In this document: piece by piece, positions 27,671 through 36,073 of the stretch | How the letters are laid out: each line of letters opens with the position of its first letter | Position numbering within the stretch: the stretch's first letter is position 1 | Source of the DNA: Bacillus sp. ISL-41 | GTDB lineage: Bacteria; Bacillota; Bacilli; Bacillales; Cytobacillaceae | Direction: 5' to 3' | Assembly: GCF_018613235.1 (NCBI RefSeq) | Contig: NZ_JAGGQP010000014.1 | Coordinates: 16,676-80,675, forward strand | DNA: 64,000 nt | Position numbers and translations under genes: made by a program | Notes under the pieces: generated by a model | Database searches by the model: none | Seen by the model: the letters and a program-made list of their open reading frames with translations, nothing else | Told to the model about the DNA's origin: nothing

Positions 27671-27901
27671 TTAGTTCGGTTTGCACACTTTACAGGGGCT
27701 TACTGAAGGATCATTGAGCTCTTCAAGGTGTTTAAGAGGCTCATAATACCCGTTCTTCCCCTGATTAATGATCACTTTCAAATCAAAATTCTTTTTTGTG
27801 ATATAAGAACAGGTTGTCTTATGAAGCTTGTTTCCATTAGCGGTGTCATAAATGATTACATATGGATATTTCAGTATTTCCGCAAACATTTTAATAGCCA
27901 T
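27671..27901 (-). CDS. Small protein with probable zinc-binding site
   Basis: About 76 residues from the ATG at 27901, with AAGGGAG upstream. It carries a short domain with NKLHKTTCSYI and a C-terminal PCKVCKPN, so His/Cys ligands at both ends can bind one zinc, a pattern like the metal site of Ada-type and other nucleic-acid-contacting knuckles. It lies immediately after the restriction operon, convergent to it, and divergent from the pyrophosphohydrolase gene. Function unknown; a role with the defence genes is only suggested by position. Confidence 0.65.
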   Translation of the reverse strand: MAIKMFAEILKYPYVIIYDTANGNKLHKTTCSYITKKNFDLKVIINQGKNGYYEPLKHLEELNDPSVSPCKVCKPN

Positions 27902-27993
27902 AAATAACACTCCCTTTTTCTATGAATATATCACTCGGAATATCTAAATGGTATAATTTAACTAAAATATATTCTGAATTGAGGGAAAAAGAC

Positions 27994-28836
27994 ATGGCAT
28001 CTTTTACTCAGGAAAAATTTGATATGCCAGGAAACTTAAGAGGCAGAAATATACACAATAAAGTAATACCGATGGTCTGCAACTTGAAGAATATGATTGA
28101 TAAATTGGTTTTAGTTGATGGGGATGTGAGTCAACTAAAGCAATGGGAAACAAGAAGTTATGCAGCTTATCAGATTAGTAAAATCAAAAGAGAAGTGATG
28201 AATGCGCCAACAAAGGATAGCAGAACGAATCTGGTGAAACAGCATATTTTAAACCAGAACCCTAATGATTTAGGTGCCAGCTGTATTGATATTTATTTGG
28301 TTGCGTATGTTGCAGAGAGCGTTAAGCCTGGGAAGCAAGCTTTTTTTGAATATGTGATGAGTTACGGCATAACTGATAAGCCTAATACTGCACAAGCTAT
28401 TTGGCAGGTCGGAAAAGGTGATGGCACTTACCTTGGAGTGTTAAATGAAGATGGTTCCGTACGTGATTGGGATTTTTTCAGGAAGTGGGTTAATGGTTTA
28501 AGTATGGCCAATTCAAAGATATATAACAAGCTAGTTCGTGACCGAATACCTGAGATCATTCACCAGTCAGGAAAATTATTTTACACTAGAACACTATCAC
28601 AAGAGGAATACATTAAAGAACTGAAAAATAAAGCATTCGAGGAACTGAATGAGTACACACAGAGTGCCAGCAATCAAGAAGCAGCTGAAGAATTGGCGGA
28701 TTTATTAGAAGTAATGCATTCATTAGCAGAAGTCCATGGTTATACATTTGATCAGATTGAGGAAATACGACAACGTAAATCAGAGGTTAGAGGCGGGTTT
28801 AGGGAAAGGGTTTTTTTAAATGATGTTGAAGAGTAG
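27994..28836 (+). CDS. Two-domain protein: unknown N-terminal domain plus MazG/PRA-PH-like NTP pyrophosphohydrolase
   Basis: About 280 residues. The ATG at 27994 has GAGGG 8 bases upstream; an earlier ATG at 27922 has no ribosome site. Residues about 1-175 are an unrecognised helical region (GRNIHNKVIPMVCNLKNMID, then LGASCIDIYLVAYVAESVK). From YNKLVRDRIPEII onward is an all-alpha pyrophosphohydrolase with the metal-binding pattern EELNEYTQS...EAAEELADLLEVMHSLAE, as in MazG/HisE-type enzymes that cleave NTPs to NMP and pyrophosphate. The stand-alone C-terminal type is common in Bacillus; the fusion is the unusual part. Confidence 0.75.
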   Translation: MASFTQEKFDMPGNLRGRNIHNKVIPMVCNLKNMIDKLVLVDGDVSQLKQWETRSYAAYQISKIKREVMNAPTKDSRTNLVKQHILNQNPNDLGASCIDIYLVAYVAESVKPGKQAFFEYVMSYGITDKPNTAQAIWQVGKGDGTYLGVLNEDGSVRDWDFFRKWVNGLSMANSKIYNKLVRDRIPEIIHQSGKLFYTRTLSQEEYIKELKNKAFEELNEYTQSASNQEAAEELADLLEVMHSLAEVHGYTFDQIEEIRQRKSEVRGGFRERVFLNDVEE

Positions 28837-28861
28837 TTAAAGCTAATTAGGGAGAAAAATG

Positions 28862-29343
28862 ATGGATAAAAAGACATTTAAGATGACCTTTTATAGATTG
28901 CTGGAATCTTCAGTGGATGGACTAACAAATGAGCAAAAGATCAAGTATATGAAGAAATGGATCAGAGAGCACGGGAAGATGGAAGAAAGCACAACAGGCA
29001 AATCCATCGCGCTGCCTAACTCTTTACCAGTAAATAGCACTGAGAAGATAGGTGAATTAGTAAGAACAAAACTAACACAAATAATACGCAACCACTTACT
29101 AAGTTCAGAAAAAGTACGAGTTTTACAGGATGCAAAACACTGTAAGAATTTATTTGATATCAATTATCCAATGCTTAATAAGGTTACGTATGACCGTCCC
29201 TTAATAGAAAAAGAACAGTGAATGGATATTTCCGTTATTGGGCAAAGCCGGTTACTATACATAATGAAAAATATCTTGTGTGCAAGGATTGGTATGAGAG
29301 GAATAGAACCAAGTCCATTAATTGGGTGGATGGTTTGAATTAA
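28862..29343 (+). pseudogene. Unknown gene broken by a -1 frameshift near 29,212
   Basis: The ATG at 28862 follows AGGGAGAAAA. The first frame codes 119 residues and stops at 29219-29221. The frame one base back continues from the same point without a break to 29343 and reads GYFRYWAKPVTIHNEKYLVC followed by KDWYERNRTKSINWV, plainly a protein C-terminus. The shift falls beside the run GAAAAAG, a usual slippage or error site. Restored, the protein would be about 160 residues with an Arg/Lys-rich helical N-terminus. Family not recognised. Possibly cotranscribed with the gene 25 bases upstream. Confidence 0.6.
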
Positions 29344-29444
29344 TATATACAGTGTTCTTTGTATCAGTCTTCATTAAGCTGTTTAGAAGGAAAGCGGTAA
29401 TCTAAATGGCTGTTGTTATCAAAAAGGTTTTGGGGAGAAGTGGG

Positions 29445-29960
29445 ATGGCTTTTATAAAAAATGTTTTTAAAGGTGTAGGCTACATATTTGTATTTGGATG
29501 GGTAATGGGATTCTTATTTAATTTCGTTTCAGCCTTATCAGGATTCATCATTCAACCTGGGGTGCCTGAAAATGCAAATAACTTAATATGGTCGCTGGTG
29601 AGCATTCTGATTGTGCTTTTTTCATTTTTGATCAACCGAAAAATTGTTCTTGATGTCATTGGCTTTTGTTTGACTTTTAGCTTTATGGGATATCCTGTAT
29701 TGCATGCTATGCTGGCTATGATCCCGATTTTTCTTTTACTGTTTAAATTCGAGAATAACGGATGGATTCATGAAATAATTATTGGTACTGTTCTAATCCT
29801 CGTCTTCTTCTTTGTTGTAAGTCCTTTCTATCAAAGATTTATCCAGTGGTTTTTTAAAAAGAAAGAGATCTTACTGGAAAAGAAGGATACATTAGAACCT
29901 GTTACTCCTCCACCCAGTGACAAAAACAAAAAGAAGCGTAAAAAGAAAAGAATTAGTTAG
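29445..29960 (+). CDS. Membrane protein, paralogue A, 171 aa
   Basis: The ATG at 29445 (upstream GGGGAGAAG) is preferred over 29406 because it aligns with the start of the paralogue at 31909. Four membrane segments are visible (about residues 8-32, 50-68, 74-105 and 115-135), then FFKKKE and a lysine-rich tail ending KKKRKKKRIS. The conserved core VLDVIGFCLTFSFMGYPVLH is shared with the paralogue. No known function is recognised. A cytoplasmic basic tail may contact acidic lipids or nucleic acid, but that is a guess. Confidence 0.65.
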   Translation: MAFIKNVFKGVGYIFVFGWVMGFLFNFVSALSGFIIQPGVPENANNLIWSLVSILIVLFSFLINRKIVLDVIGFCLTFSFMGYPVLHAMLAMIPIFLLLFKFENNGWIHEIIIGTVLILVFFFVVSPFYQRFIQWFFKKKEILLEKKDTLEPVTPPPSDKNKKKRKKKRIS

Positions 29961-30367
29961 AAAGCCGAAGGTATATTAATTGGTTAACTGAGCATTTTTT
30001 ATTTTCTAGTTTTATAATTCTATAAGTTTAAAAGATTACTAGCATCCCGGTTTAAGTCGGTGCTTATGTATTCAATAAAGCAAATGCATGAGGAGTATTT
30101 GTTGAGCGTAATGATTCTCACGTCTGCTATGGACCAAGGGTTGAAGGTGCTTCAGAAGAAAGGAACAGGGTTAAGATAAGAAGGAACAGCAGTATTACGA
30201 AATGGCTGATCTGTTTAGAAAATACTAGGTGAGTAGGAAGATGATTTCTGTTTGGACAGGGGTCATCTTTTTTATATTCCACTATAAGTTAATGGGTGGC
30301 TTGAATTTAAGAAGACCCTGTGCAACAAGTCAGTTACACAGGGTACATTTTAAGCTATATAGTAAAA
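29961..30367. other. Intergenic region with weak hairpins
   Basis: It holds AAGATGA/TCATCTT around 30238-30273 followed by TTTTTTAT, a possible terminator, and the acetamidase terminator at 30315. A 25-codon frame from 30103 with a GAGG site and a short KKEQQYYEMADLFRKY frame near 30190-30228 may be remains of a gene. Confidence 0.35.
30315..30344 (-). terminator. Terminator of the acetamidase gene
   Basis: ACCCTGTG and CACAGGGT form the stem; on the minus strand it is followed by CTTCTTAAATT, a weak tail. Confidence 0.55.
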
Positions 30368-31678
30368 CTATTTTTCCAAAAGGTCACGATAATGATCTCT
30401 AACCAAATGCGTCAAACCCAATTGATCAAGATAACTGGTTGGTGCCAGGAAGGTGACGGTGACGACCCCTGGATGACGGCCGATTTCGATCGAGCCTGTA
30501 ATCGTGGCTCTGTTCATGACTTCGGGAACTGTGATTCCGAATGCTTCGGCTGCTCGTTGTAATCCATTTTCGGTTGCTTCATTTAAGTTGGCTCCAGTTC
30601 CGATGAAGGAGATTGGCAGTGATTCCTCTAGCTTGCGGACGCCCCATTGCTTGGCTACATTTTGTGCTGATTCTTTTTCTTTTTTTGTAATTGGCTTTGC
30701 CAGGTAAGGCAGGTCTTCACCAACAGGCAGCAGGATTGGTCCATCGATGTTCAACCCTTTTATGACGATTGTTTGAAGGGTGACGATGCCTGATACATCT
30801 GTTGTATGCCCCGCAATCTCACCGTCTCCCTGCATGGCATGCATATCCCCGATATACACTCCACCGCCTTCTACTTTTACAGGGCAAATCAGGATGGCAC
30901 CTTCACGGACTCGGTTAATGTCCATGTGGCCATCTGTGCGGTCTGCGAGCTGCTCCCTAGTGATGCCGTATTCGTGAGGGGCATCAACCAGGAATTGGCC
31001 AAAGTCACCCGCATTATGAGAATCCGGCAAGGCTCTGCCAGGAGTTGTCCCGAGCTGGCCAAGGAAAGGGCGAAGCCTTGCGACCGTTCCGACCAGGTCA
31101 TGAGGTGCGAAGGCGACAATCGGGTTTTGTACTGATTTTTCAGGTGTGTTCATAAATGCTCGGCCCTGGCTGGCAGCTTCTTCGGCGGCTTCTTTATGTA
31201 AAGTGACACCCACCTGTCTGTTGGAGTCAAACGCGATTGTATAGCCATTTGTAAAAACAAATGGGGTGACATCTGTACCGCATTTGCTGCAGCGAACAGA
31301 TTCAGGACCAGTGCCTACTACCTTTGTTTCAGGGTAAAGCTCTCCACATCCAGGACATTTAACGGCGACAAAAGGGTCACCCACAAACCTGCCCTCAACA
31401 GGTGAATCGTTTCCTGAGGAGGTTCCCATTGAAGTTACCTGTACAGATTTTATGCGGATAGCAATCGCATCACCGACTTCCGCGCCTTCTACATATACCG
31501 GTTTAGTTACTTCATGTCCTCCGCGGATACATGGTGTGATCATCGGACCCCAGCATCCTGGCGTCGTGTTGGCAATGATATGGCCGCCATTTTTAACTGG
31601 GCCAAGCATTTCCTGTTCAGGGTCAAGTATTCCATTGGTAAACTCATTCACATACACTGTTTGCTGTGCTTCTCTCAC
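30368..31678 (-). CDS. Acetamidase/formamidase family protein
   Basis: About 436 residues. Start GTG at 31678 with AAAGGGTGATTT upstream. FmdA/AmdA family marks are visible: early GPVKNGGHIIANTTPGCWGP and GGHEVTKPVYVEGAEVGDAI, central ALPDSHNAGDFGQFL and the metal-ligand stretch GGGVYIGDMHAMQGDGEIAG. A four-cysteine zinc ribbon is inserted at about residues 108-135 (KCPGC and RCSKC). It would hydrolyse formamide, acetamide or a related amide to ammonia and the acid. The substrate is not known. It lies opposite and between two paralogous membrane protein genes, on its own. Confidence 0.88.
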   Translation of the reverse strand: MREAQQTVYVNEFTNGILDPEQEMLGPVKNGGHIIANTTPGCWGPMITPCIRGGHEVTKPVYVEGAEVGDAIAIRIKSVQVTSMGTSSGNDSPVEGRFVGDPFVAVKCPGCGELYPETKVVGTGPESVRCSKCGTDVTPFVFTNGYTIAFDSNRQVGVTLHKEAAEEAASQGRAFMNTPEKSVQNPIVAFAPHDLVGTVARLRPFLGQLGTTPGRALPDSHNAGDFGQFLVDAPHEYGITREQLADRTDGHMDINRVREGAILICPVKVEGGGVYIGDMHAMQGDGEIAGHTTDVSGIVTLQTIVIKGLNIDGPILLPVGEDLPYLAKPITKKEKESAQNVAKQWGVRKLEESLPISFIGTGANLNEATENGLQRAAEAFGITVPEVMNRATITGSIEIGRHPGVVTVTFLAPTSYLDQLGLTHLVRDHYRDLLEK

Positions 31679-31908
31679 TGTAAATCACCCTTTCTGAATT
31701 TTCTGTCTCTACTTTATTATAGGTCTAATTTTAGGGATAGGCGAAGGAAATGCACTCTTAAAGGTTAGGGGTTTCACCCTTATAAAAGGATCGAATGAAA
31801 AATATGCTTTTTATCTGAAGTACTCTTTTTTCTGATAAATATATAATGGATAATTATGTTAATATGGTTTCAGGGTTTATTTCCTGATTTCTAATAAGGA
31901 GCTATGTA

Positions 31909-32421
31909 ATGAAGTCCTTCCTTAAAACGTTCTTCAAATCGGTCTATTATGTATTCATCTGGTTGTGGGTTATGTTGCTTTTTATCTTTTCTTTTTCATC
32001 CTTATTTGGCCTTTTGACAGGGTCAGGACTGTTTAGCAGTGCGGACAATCTTACGGGCGCCATGCTCAGCTTCCTGGTTGTACTTGTTTTATTCTTGATT
32101 CACCGTAGGAGTGTCCTTAACGTCATTGGATTCTGCTTAACTTTTGGGTATCTTGGATTCCCGTTATTTCATGCTTTTCTGGCGCTGATACCGACCTTCC
32201 TATTGTTGTCTAGAATTCAGATACTTGGACCGAAACTTGAAATGGTTATCTTTTTTGTTTTGTTCCTAGTTTTCATTTTCGTCTCAGGTCCACTTTATAG
32301 AGGTATTGTCCAGTGGTTTTTTAATAAGAAAGAGAGTCTGTTGGAAAAGAAACAAACTAAAGAACCAACCATTTATCATAACAAGAAGAAAAAGAAGCGT
32401 CATAAGAAAAGAATTAGCTAG
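31909..32421 (+). CDS. Membrane protein, paralogue B, 170 aa
   Basis: ATG at 31909 with AAGGAGC upstream. It shares order, hydrophobic profile and motifs with the protein at 29445: the core VLNVIGFCLTFGYLGFPLFH, then a Gln-Trp-Phe-Phe turn (VQWFFNKKESLLEKK), and the tail KKKKKRHKKRIS. Four membrane segments. The pair is probably a duplication, with the acetamidase gene now between the copies. Function unknown. Confidence 0.7.
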   Translation: MKSFLKTFFKSVYYVFIWLWVMLLFIFSFSSLFGLLTGSGLFSSADNLTGAMLSFLVVLVLFLIHRRSVLNVIGFCLTFGYLGFPLFHAFLALIPTFLLLSRIQILGPKLEMVIFFVLFLVFIFVSGPLYRGIVQWFFNKKESLLEKKQTKEPTIYHNKKKKKRHKKRIS

Positions 32422-32459
32422 TATGTTCATTAAAATCTCAAATAAGGGGGTCAATTCGT

Positions 32460-32642
32460 GTGCGACAGTTAATTGGTGCCATTTACTTATCGTTCGGCTT
32501 TTTATTTTATTTACTGAAGGGGTTTGACAATTATTATACAAATGACCTTTATGGCCTAGTTGTATTTGGTTTTATTTTTACCGGTATTGCTTATTTGTTT
32601 AAAGGCTTAGTGGATTATGATAGTAAGAAAAATAATGATTAG
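32460..32642 (+). CDS. Small membrane protein, 60 aa
   Basis: The GTG at 32460 follows AATAAGGGGGTCAATTC, a strong site. Two hydrophobic segments (residues about 3-20 and 32-50) are separated by a short polar loop DNYYTNDLYG. It sits 38 bases after paralogue B and is probably in its transcript. No family recognised. Confidence 0.55.
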   Translation: MRQLIGAIYLSFGFLFYLLKGFDNYYTNDLYGLVVFGFIFTGIAYLFKGLVDYDSKKNND

Positions 32643-32733
32643 GCTGGCCTTCTTTCGCATGCAGGAGGAAAAACATCATCTTTGTTGAATTAGAAATTCA
32701 GATAAAATCACAAATTGTGGATGGGTGTATATT

Positions 32734-33270
32734 ATGTTCAGTTTTAGCGTGAATGATTCTATAAGTCTAGAATTATTGCAACAGTATCATTTTGACGAAA
32801 TCTTTGAGTTGATTGATAACAACCGTGACCATCTAAGAAAATGGCTGCTGTGGGTGGATAAACGGAAAACGGCAGAAGATATGGTGCCTGTGATTAAGTA
32901 CTGGTTAGAGAACCTGGCTAGTAATCAAGGGTTCGATGTTGGAATCAGGCATAATGATGAGCTTGTTGGCATGATTGGCGTCCAGTTTGAATGGGGGAAT
33001 CGGACAGCGAGCATCGGCTATTTTATTTCGAAGAATAGTGAAGGTAAGGGAATTATCACGGTCAGCTTAAAGAGTCTTATTAATGAGCTATTTGGCACAT
33101 ATTCTATGAAGAGGATTGAAATCCAATGTGCAGCTAATAACCTGAAAAGCCAGGGGATTCCTGAGAGATTGGGGTTTAAAAAACAAGAAATCAAACGGGC
33201 GGGACAGTTTCTGTATGATCATTATGAGGATTTGATTGTCTATAGTCTCTTGGAAAATGAGCAGTCCTGA
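32734..33270 (+). CDS. GNAT acetyltransferase, RimJ/RimL type
   Basis: About 178 residues from the ATG at 32734 (GGATGGG upstream; a GTG at 32725 is an alternative). It has the layout of ribosomal-protein-serine acetyltransferase relatives such as YdaF: ISLELLQQYHFDEIFELIDNN, then LRKWLLWVDKRKT, NDELVGMIGV, the acetyl-CoA loop region YFISKNSEGKGIITVSLK and RIEIQCAANNLKSQGIPERL. The substrate cannot be told. Terminated by a strong hairpin shared with the convergent NUDIX gene. Confidence 0.87.
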   Translation: MFSFSVNDSISLELLQQYHFDEIFELIDNNRDHLRKWLLWVDKRKTAEDMVPVIKYWLENLASNQGFDVGIRHNDELVGMIGVQFEWGNRTASIGYFISKNSEGKGIITVSLKSLINELFGTYSMKRIEIQCAANNLKSQGIPERLGFKKQEIKRAGQFLYDHYEDLIVYSLLENEQS

Positions 33271-33291
33271 ACTCTATTAGATTAATATTTG

Positions 33292-33342
33292 ATACCAGCA
33301 TAAGTAGAGGGTAAACTCCCTGCTTCTGCTGGTATATTTTTT
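33292..33342. terminator. Strong bidirectional terminator
   Basis: ATACCAGCA pairs with TGCTGGTAT, and inside it AGTAGAGGG with CCCTGCTT; TTTTTT follows. Confidence 0.88.
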
Positions 33343-33868
33343 AACAATTGGTAGACTGCATTTCTTTCAATTGTTTTAAGACATAGGTTTCGCGCTTCAG
33401 CCAGCCATTTTGCACAAATATGTCAATCAGGCTTTCATTTTGCTTAATGGCTTGGTCGATTGTCACCCATATTGGTTTGAAATCCAGTACTGCTTCGTAT
33501 TCGTCTAATTGCAGCTCATCTTTTTCTTCTGATACGAGATCACAAAGGTAGTAGTGCGATATCATTTGAAATAAGGCATCCTCTTCGAACTCGTCTTTTT
33601 TGCGTTCAATGATTATCCCAATCTTGTCCATGACAAAACAATGAATATAACCGGTTTCCTCTCTTACTTCCCGCATTAGACAATCTTCATGGCTTTCGTT
33701 CTTTTCTACTCCGCCACCAGGAAATTTGAGATCTCCTCTACTTGTTTCAATTAGTAAAATGCGATTATTTTTCATAATAATGGCTCTTACTGCTACTCTC
33801 TCGTTGGTATTCTTATAGCTAATTATGTTCGGTTCGTCTATTGTCAAATTGAAGTTCACCTTTAGCAT
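33341..33868 (-). CDS. NUDIX hydrolase
   Basis: About 175 residues. The Nudix box is complete: GGGVEKNESHEDCLMREV with REETGY, giving G-x5-E-x7-RE-x2-EE-x-G. The protein begins with a short extension before RVAVRAIIMKNNRILLIETS, the first Nudix strand, and ends in a helical segment. Such proteins hydrolyse nucleoside diphosphates linked to another group X; the substrate is unknown. Convergent with the acetyltransferase gene and divergent from the HIT gene. Confidence 0.9.
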   Translation of the reverse strand: MLKVNFNLTIDEPNIISYKNTNERVAVRAIIMKNNRILLIETSRGDLKFPGGGVEKNESHEDCLMREVREETGYIHCFVMDKIGIIIERKKDEFEEDALFQMISHYYLCDLVSEEKDELQLDEYEAVLDFKPIWVTIDQAIKQNESLIDIFVQNGWLKRETYVLKQLKEMQSTNC

Positions 33869-33960
33869 CCTTCCATCGTTTAATTCCTTTTAGAAAATTA
33901 TACCAATTTCCATGTAAATATATTATACTTTTAAAAATATCAAAAAAGGGTGGAGTTATT

Positions 33961-34413
33961 GTGAACGATTGTTTTATCTGTAATAAGCATGCGGGCATTA
34001 TCCAAACTTCGGGTATGACGATTTACGAGGATGATTTTGTGTATGTTGGCCATATTGATCGAAATGGTGATCCTAACTACTTAGGCCATATTATGATTGA
34101 TTTAAAAAGGCATGCTCCGACGCTTGGTGATTTGAACATGGAGGAAGCAAAAGTCTTTGGCCTGACGATGGCCAAAGTGAGCAGAGCTCTCATGGAAAGC
34201 GAGGGTGCTGAGCATATATATTCCTATGTGTTGGGCGATGCGGTGCCACATCTTCATATGCACATGGTTCCTCGCTATCCGGGCACGCCCAAGGAATATT
34301 GGGGTCCGAATGCTGTGTATGACTGGGAAGGTGCGCCAATGGGTGACAATGATGATGTTAGTGCACTTTGTACTCGTATCAAGATATATCTAGAGAATCA
34401 TGCTAATGAATAA
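33961..34413 (+). CDS. HIT family hydrolase
   Basis: About 150 residues. GTG at 33961 with GGTGGAG upstream. It has an N-terminal CFICNKH zinc-like start, the phrase DRNGDPNYLGHIMIDLKRHA and the catalytic histidine triad HLHMHMVPRY. HIT proteins cleave nucleotide phosphoanhydride or phosphoramidate bonds through a His-nucleotide intermediate. Its end overlaps the start of the PP2C-like gene, so the two are probably an operon, possibly functionally linked. Confidence 0.9.
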   Translation: MNDCFICNKHAGIIQTSGMTIYEDDFVYVGHIDRNGDPNYLGHIMIDLKRHAPTLGDLNMEEAKVFGLTMAKVSRALMESEGAEHIYSYVLGDAVPHLHMHMVPRYPGTPKEYWGPNAVYDWEGAPMGDNDDVSALCTRIKIYLENHANE

Positions 34414-35218
34414 GAGCAGCCAGGAGTTTAGCTGGGTAGGGAGTCAGGAACATTTCATTGATCAGCCAGACACTTTTTGTCTTGGGAAAATTGTGGTTGG
34501 CCGGTATGGTGGCAATTCTAGCGCTGGTCAATATAAAAATGAAGATGGTTGTTTGGTCTGGTTCAATGAGCAGCAAGATTGGGAGTTTGCTATTCTTCTG
34601 GATGCCCATAATACTGCGGAAAGTGCAAAGTTGATCATTAAGCTATTCGAAAGTGCGGAGGCTGAAGTGAAACATCTCTTATCTTTGCCAGCAAACCATC
34701 AGACTTTTAAAAAAATCGAAGAGAAGATATTAAACCTATTTTTATCAGAAGAATTCCTGTCAGCTTGCCGGAATGTTACAGGGGAGACAGCTTGCTTGAT
34801 TGCCGCAAGGAAGGATCAGTATGTATGGTGGTTTTCGGTTGGAGATTGTGTGCTCTATTTATTTCACGAGGAACTTGCTGCAATGGGACAGTATCAGTTA
34901 AACCAGAGACAATTTTATGAGTGGATTGGCGAGGTCAACACATTTGAATTGGACGTTCCTTGCTACAGTGTTGGCATAAGGGAATTGAGAACAGGGAAGA
35001 ATCGGCTTTTTCTCACGACAGATGGGTTGATAGAATGCCCAGATGAACCTTATGCAGACCCTGCCAGTATATATCATTTCTTTTCTGAAACTGATGAGCA
35101 TGAAAACATCATCCGTTCGATGTTGGAGACGATTAAAGACAAAAATGTCAGGGACAGCACGACGATCCTTACCTGGAATGTGGATGTCTTTAAGGAAGCT
35201 GCCAGGCCGAGTGATTAA
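34406..35218 (+). CDS. PP2C-like serine/threonine phosphatase family protein
   Basis: About 270 residues, overlapping the HIT gene by 8 bases. PP2C-like order is visible: GGNSSAGQYKNEDGCLVW (the R/S-x-x-G-x-x-R-x-x-NED block), AILLDAHN (normally DGHG), TACLIAARKDQYVWWFSVGD, RLFLTTDGLIE and a late RDSTTILTW (DD/DN motif as RDS). Several usual metal ligands are altered: DGHG reads DAHN and the last Asp pair is DS, so catalysis may be reduced or lost. Target unknown. Confidence 0.7.
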   Translation: MNKSSQEFSWVGSQEHFIDQPDTFCLGKIVVGRYGGNSSAGQYKNEDGCLVWFNEQQDWEFAILLDAHNTAESAKLIIKLFESAEAEVKHLLSLPANHQTFKKIEEKILNLFLSEEFLSACRNVTGETACLIAARKDQYVWWFSVGDCVLYLFHEELAAMGQYQLNQRQFYEWIGEVNTFELDVPCYSVGIRELRTGKNRLFLTTDGLIECPDEPYADPASIYHFFSETDEHENIIRSMLETIKDKNVRDSTTILTWNVDVFKEAARPSD

Positions 35219-35301
35219 TAGATTTTTTTGGTTCTAGTTCTTTAAAATCATTCGTAATTCGTGTGAAAATTTTGGATTTAAAGTTGTAAAAGGGAGGAAC
35301 T

Positions 35302-35853
35302 ATGAAAGCAGAGTACTTTATAGGCATTGTTCCACCAGAAGAGTATTTAACAAGGGTTGTTCAACTCCAAAGTAAATGGATTAGTCAATTAGGTGTTGAA
35401 CCTCATATAACATTGAAAGCGCAAGGGGGATTAACTCCTGATAAGAAGTGGATCAACAAAGTAAAAAGAGTCTGTGAGAACTTCAAGCCTTTTCAAGTAT
35501 CATTAGGTAAGCCAAGTTATTTTGGTGATAACATTTTATATTTAAGTGTTAACTCAAATAAATTACACCAATTGCATCAAAAAATAGTGCAAGAGATATC
35601 ACCCTCTGGAGAGTTAATAAAACAGTACTTTGAATTAGATGCCTTTGTACCGCACTTAACTCTGGGAAAGGAACAGTACGGTGGTAACATTTCTCCAGGT
35701 CTCTCCACGAAAGAACTTCAGGAAATGGAGAGAGCGGCAGGTATTGAATTATCACCATATCCCGAATTTGAAGTGGATTTTATAAGAGTTTATCAACTAA
35801 ATAATGAAAAACAAAGATATGAAAAATACTTAGATGTCACTTTAGGCAATTGA
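35302..35853 (+). CDS. 2'-5' RNA ligase/2H phosphoesterase family protein
   Basis: About 183 residues. ATG at 35302 after GGGAGG. Both H-x-T/S motifs of the 2H superfamily are present, PHITLK near residue 34 and PHLTLG near 116, spaced as in LigT/YjcG-type proteins. Two copies of the repeat fold then form one active site that opens cyclic phosphodiesters. The physiological substrate is not known for the Bacillus members. Monocistronic, with a terminator at its stop. Confidence 0.85.
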   Translation: MKAEYFIGIVPPEEYLTRVVQLQSKWISQLGVEPHITLKAQGGLTPDKKWINKVKRVCENFKPFQVSLGKPSYFGDNILYLSVNSNKLHQLHQKIVQEISPSGELIKQYFELDAFVPHLTLGKEQYGGNISPGLSTKELQEMERAAGIELSPYPEFEVDFIRVYQLNNEKQRYEKYLDVTLGN

Positions 35854-35878
35854 CCTTATTATATGAGGTCTTTTTTTG
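35853..35878 (+). terminator. Terminator after the 2H phosphoesterase gene
   Basis: GACCTTATTATATGAGGTC: GACCT/AGGTC stem, then TTTTTTTG. Confidence 0.75.
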
Positions 35879-36007
35879 TGCACTTTCAGCATTTACACTA
35901 GTGGCCAAGGAAGCAACCATCTATTTGAAAACAGCCTTTTAAAAAGGGAACCTTTCATTTCATACCCGTTATCACACTATTAGCTGTAGAATATCTTAAT
36001 CTTTGCC

Positions 36008-36052
36008 TATAATATAAATATCTGGTACGATTTAATCGTACACGATTTAAAT
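36008..36052 (+). promoter_or_regulatory. Promoter and OhrR-type operator of the gpx-ohrR operon
   Basis: TATAAT at 36008-36013, then at 36026-36052 an inverted repeat built from TACGATTTAATCGTA followed by a second half-site CACGATTTAAAT. This matches the layout of the B. subtilis OhrR operator (TACAATT-AAATTGTA in tandem). It is placed to block transcription start. Confidence 0.75.
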
Positions 36053-36073
36053 TTTCCTGAGGAGTGACTATAA

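Noticed and set aside
30504..31768. Several plus-strand open frames across the acetamidase gene
   Set aside because: No ribosome sites; they mirror the GC-rich codons of the minus-strand gene.
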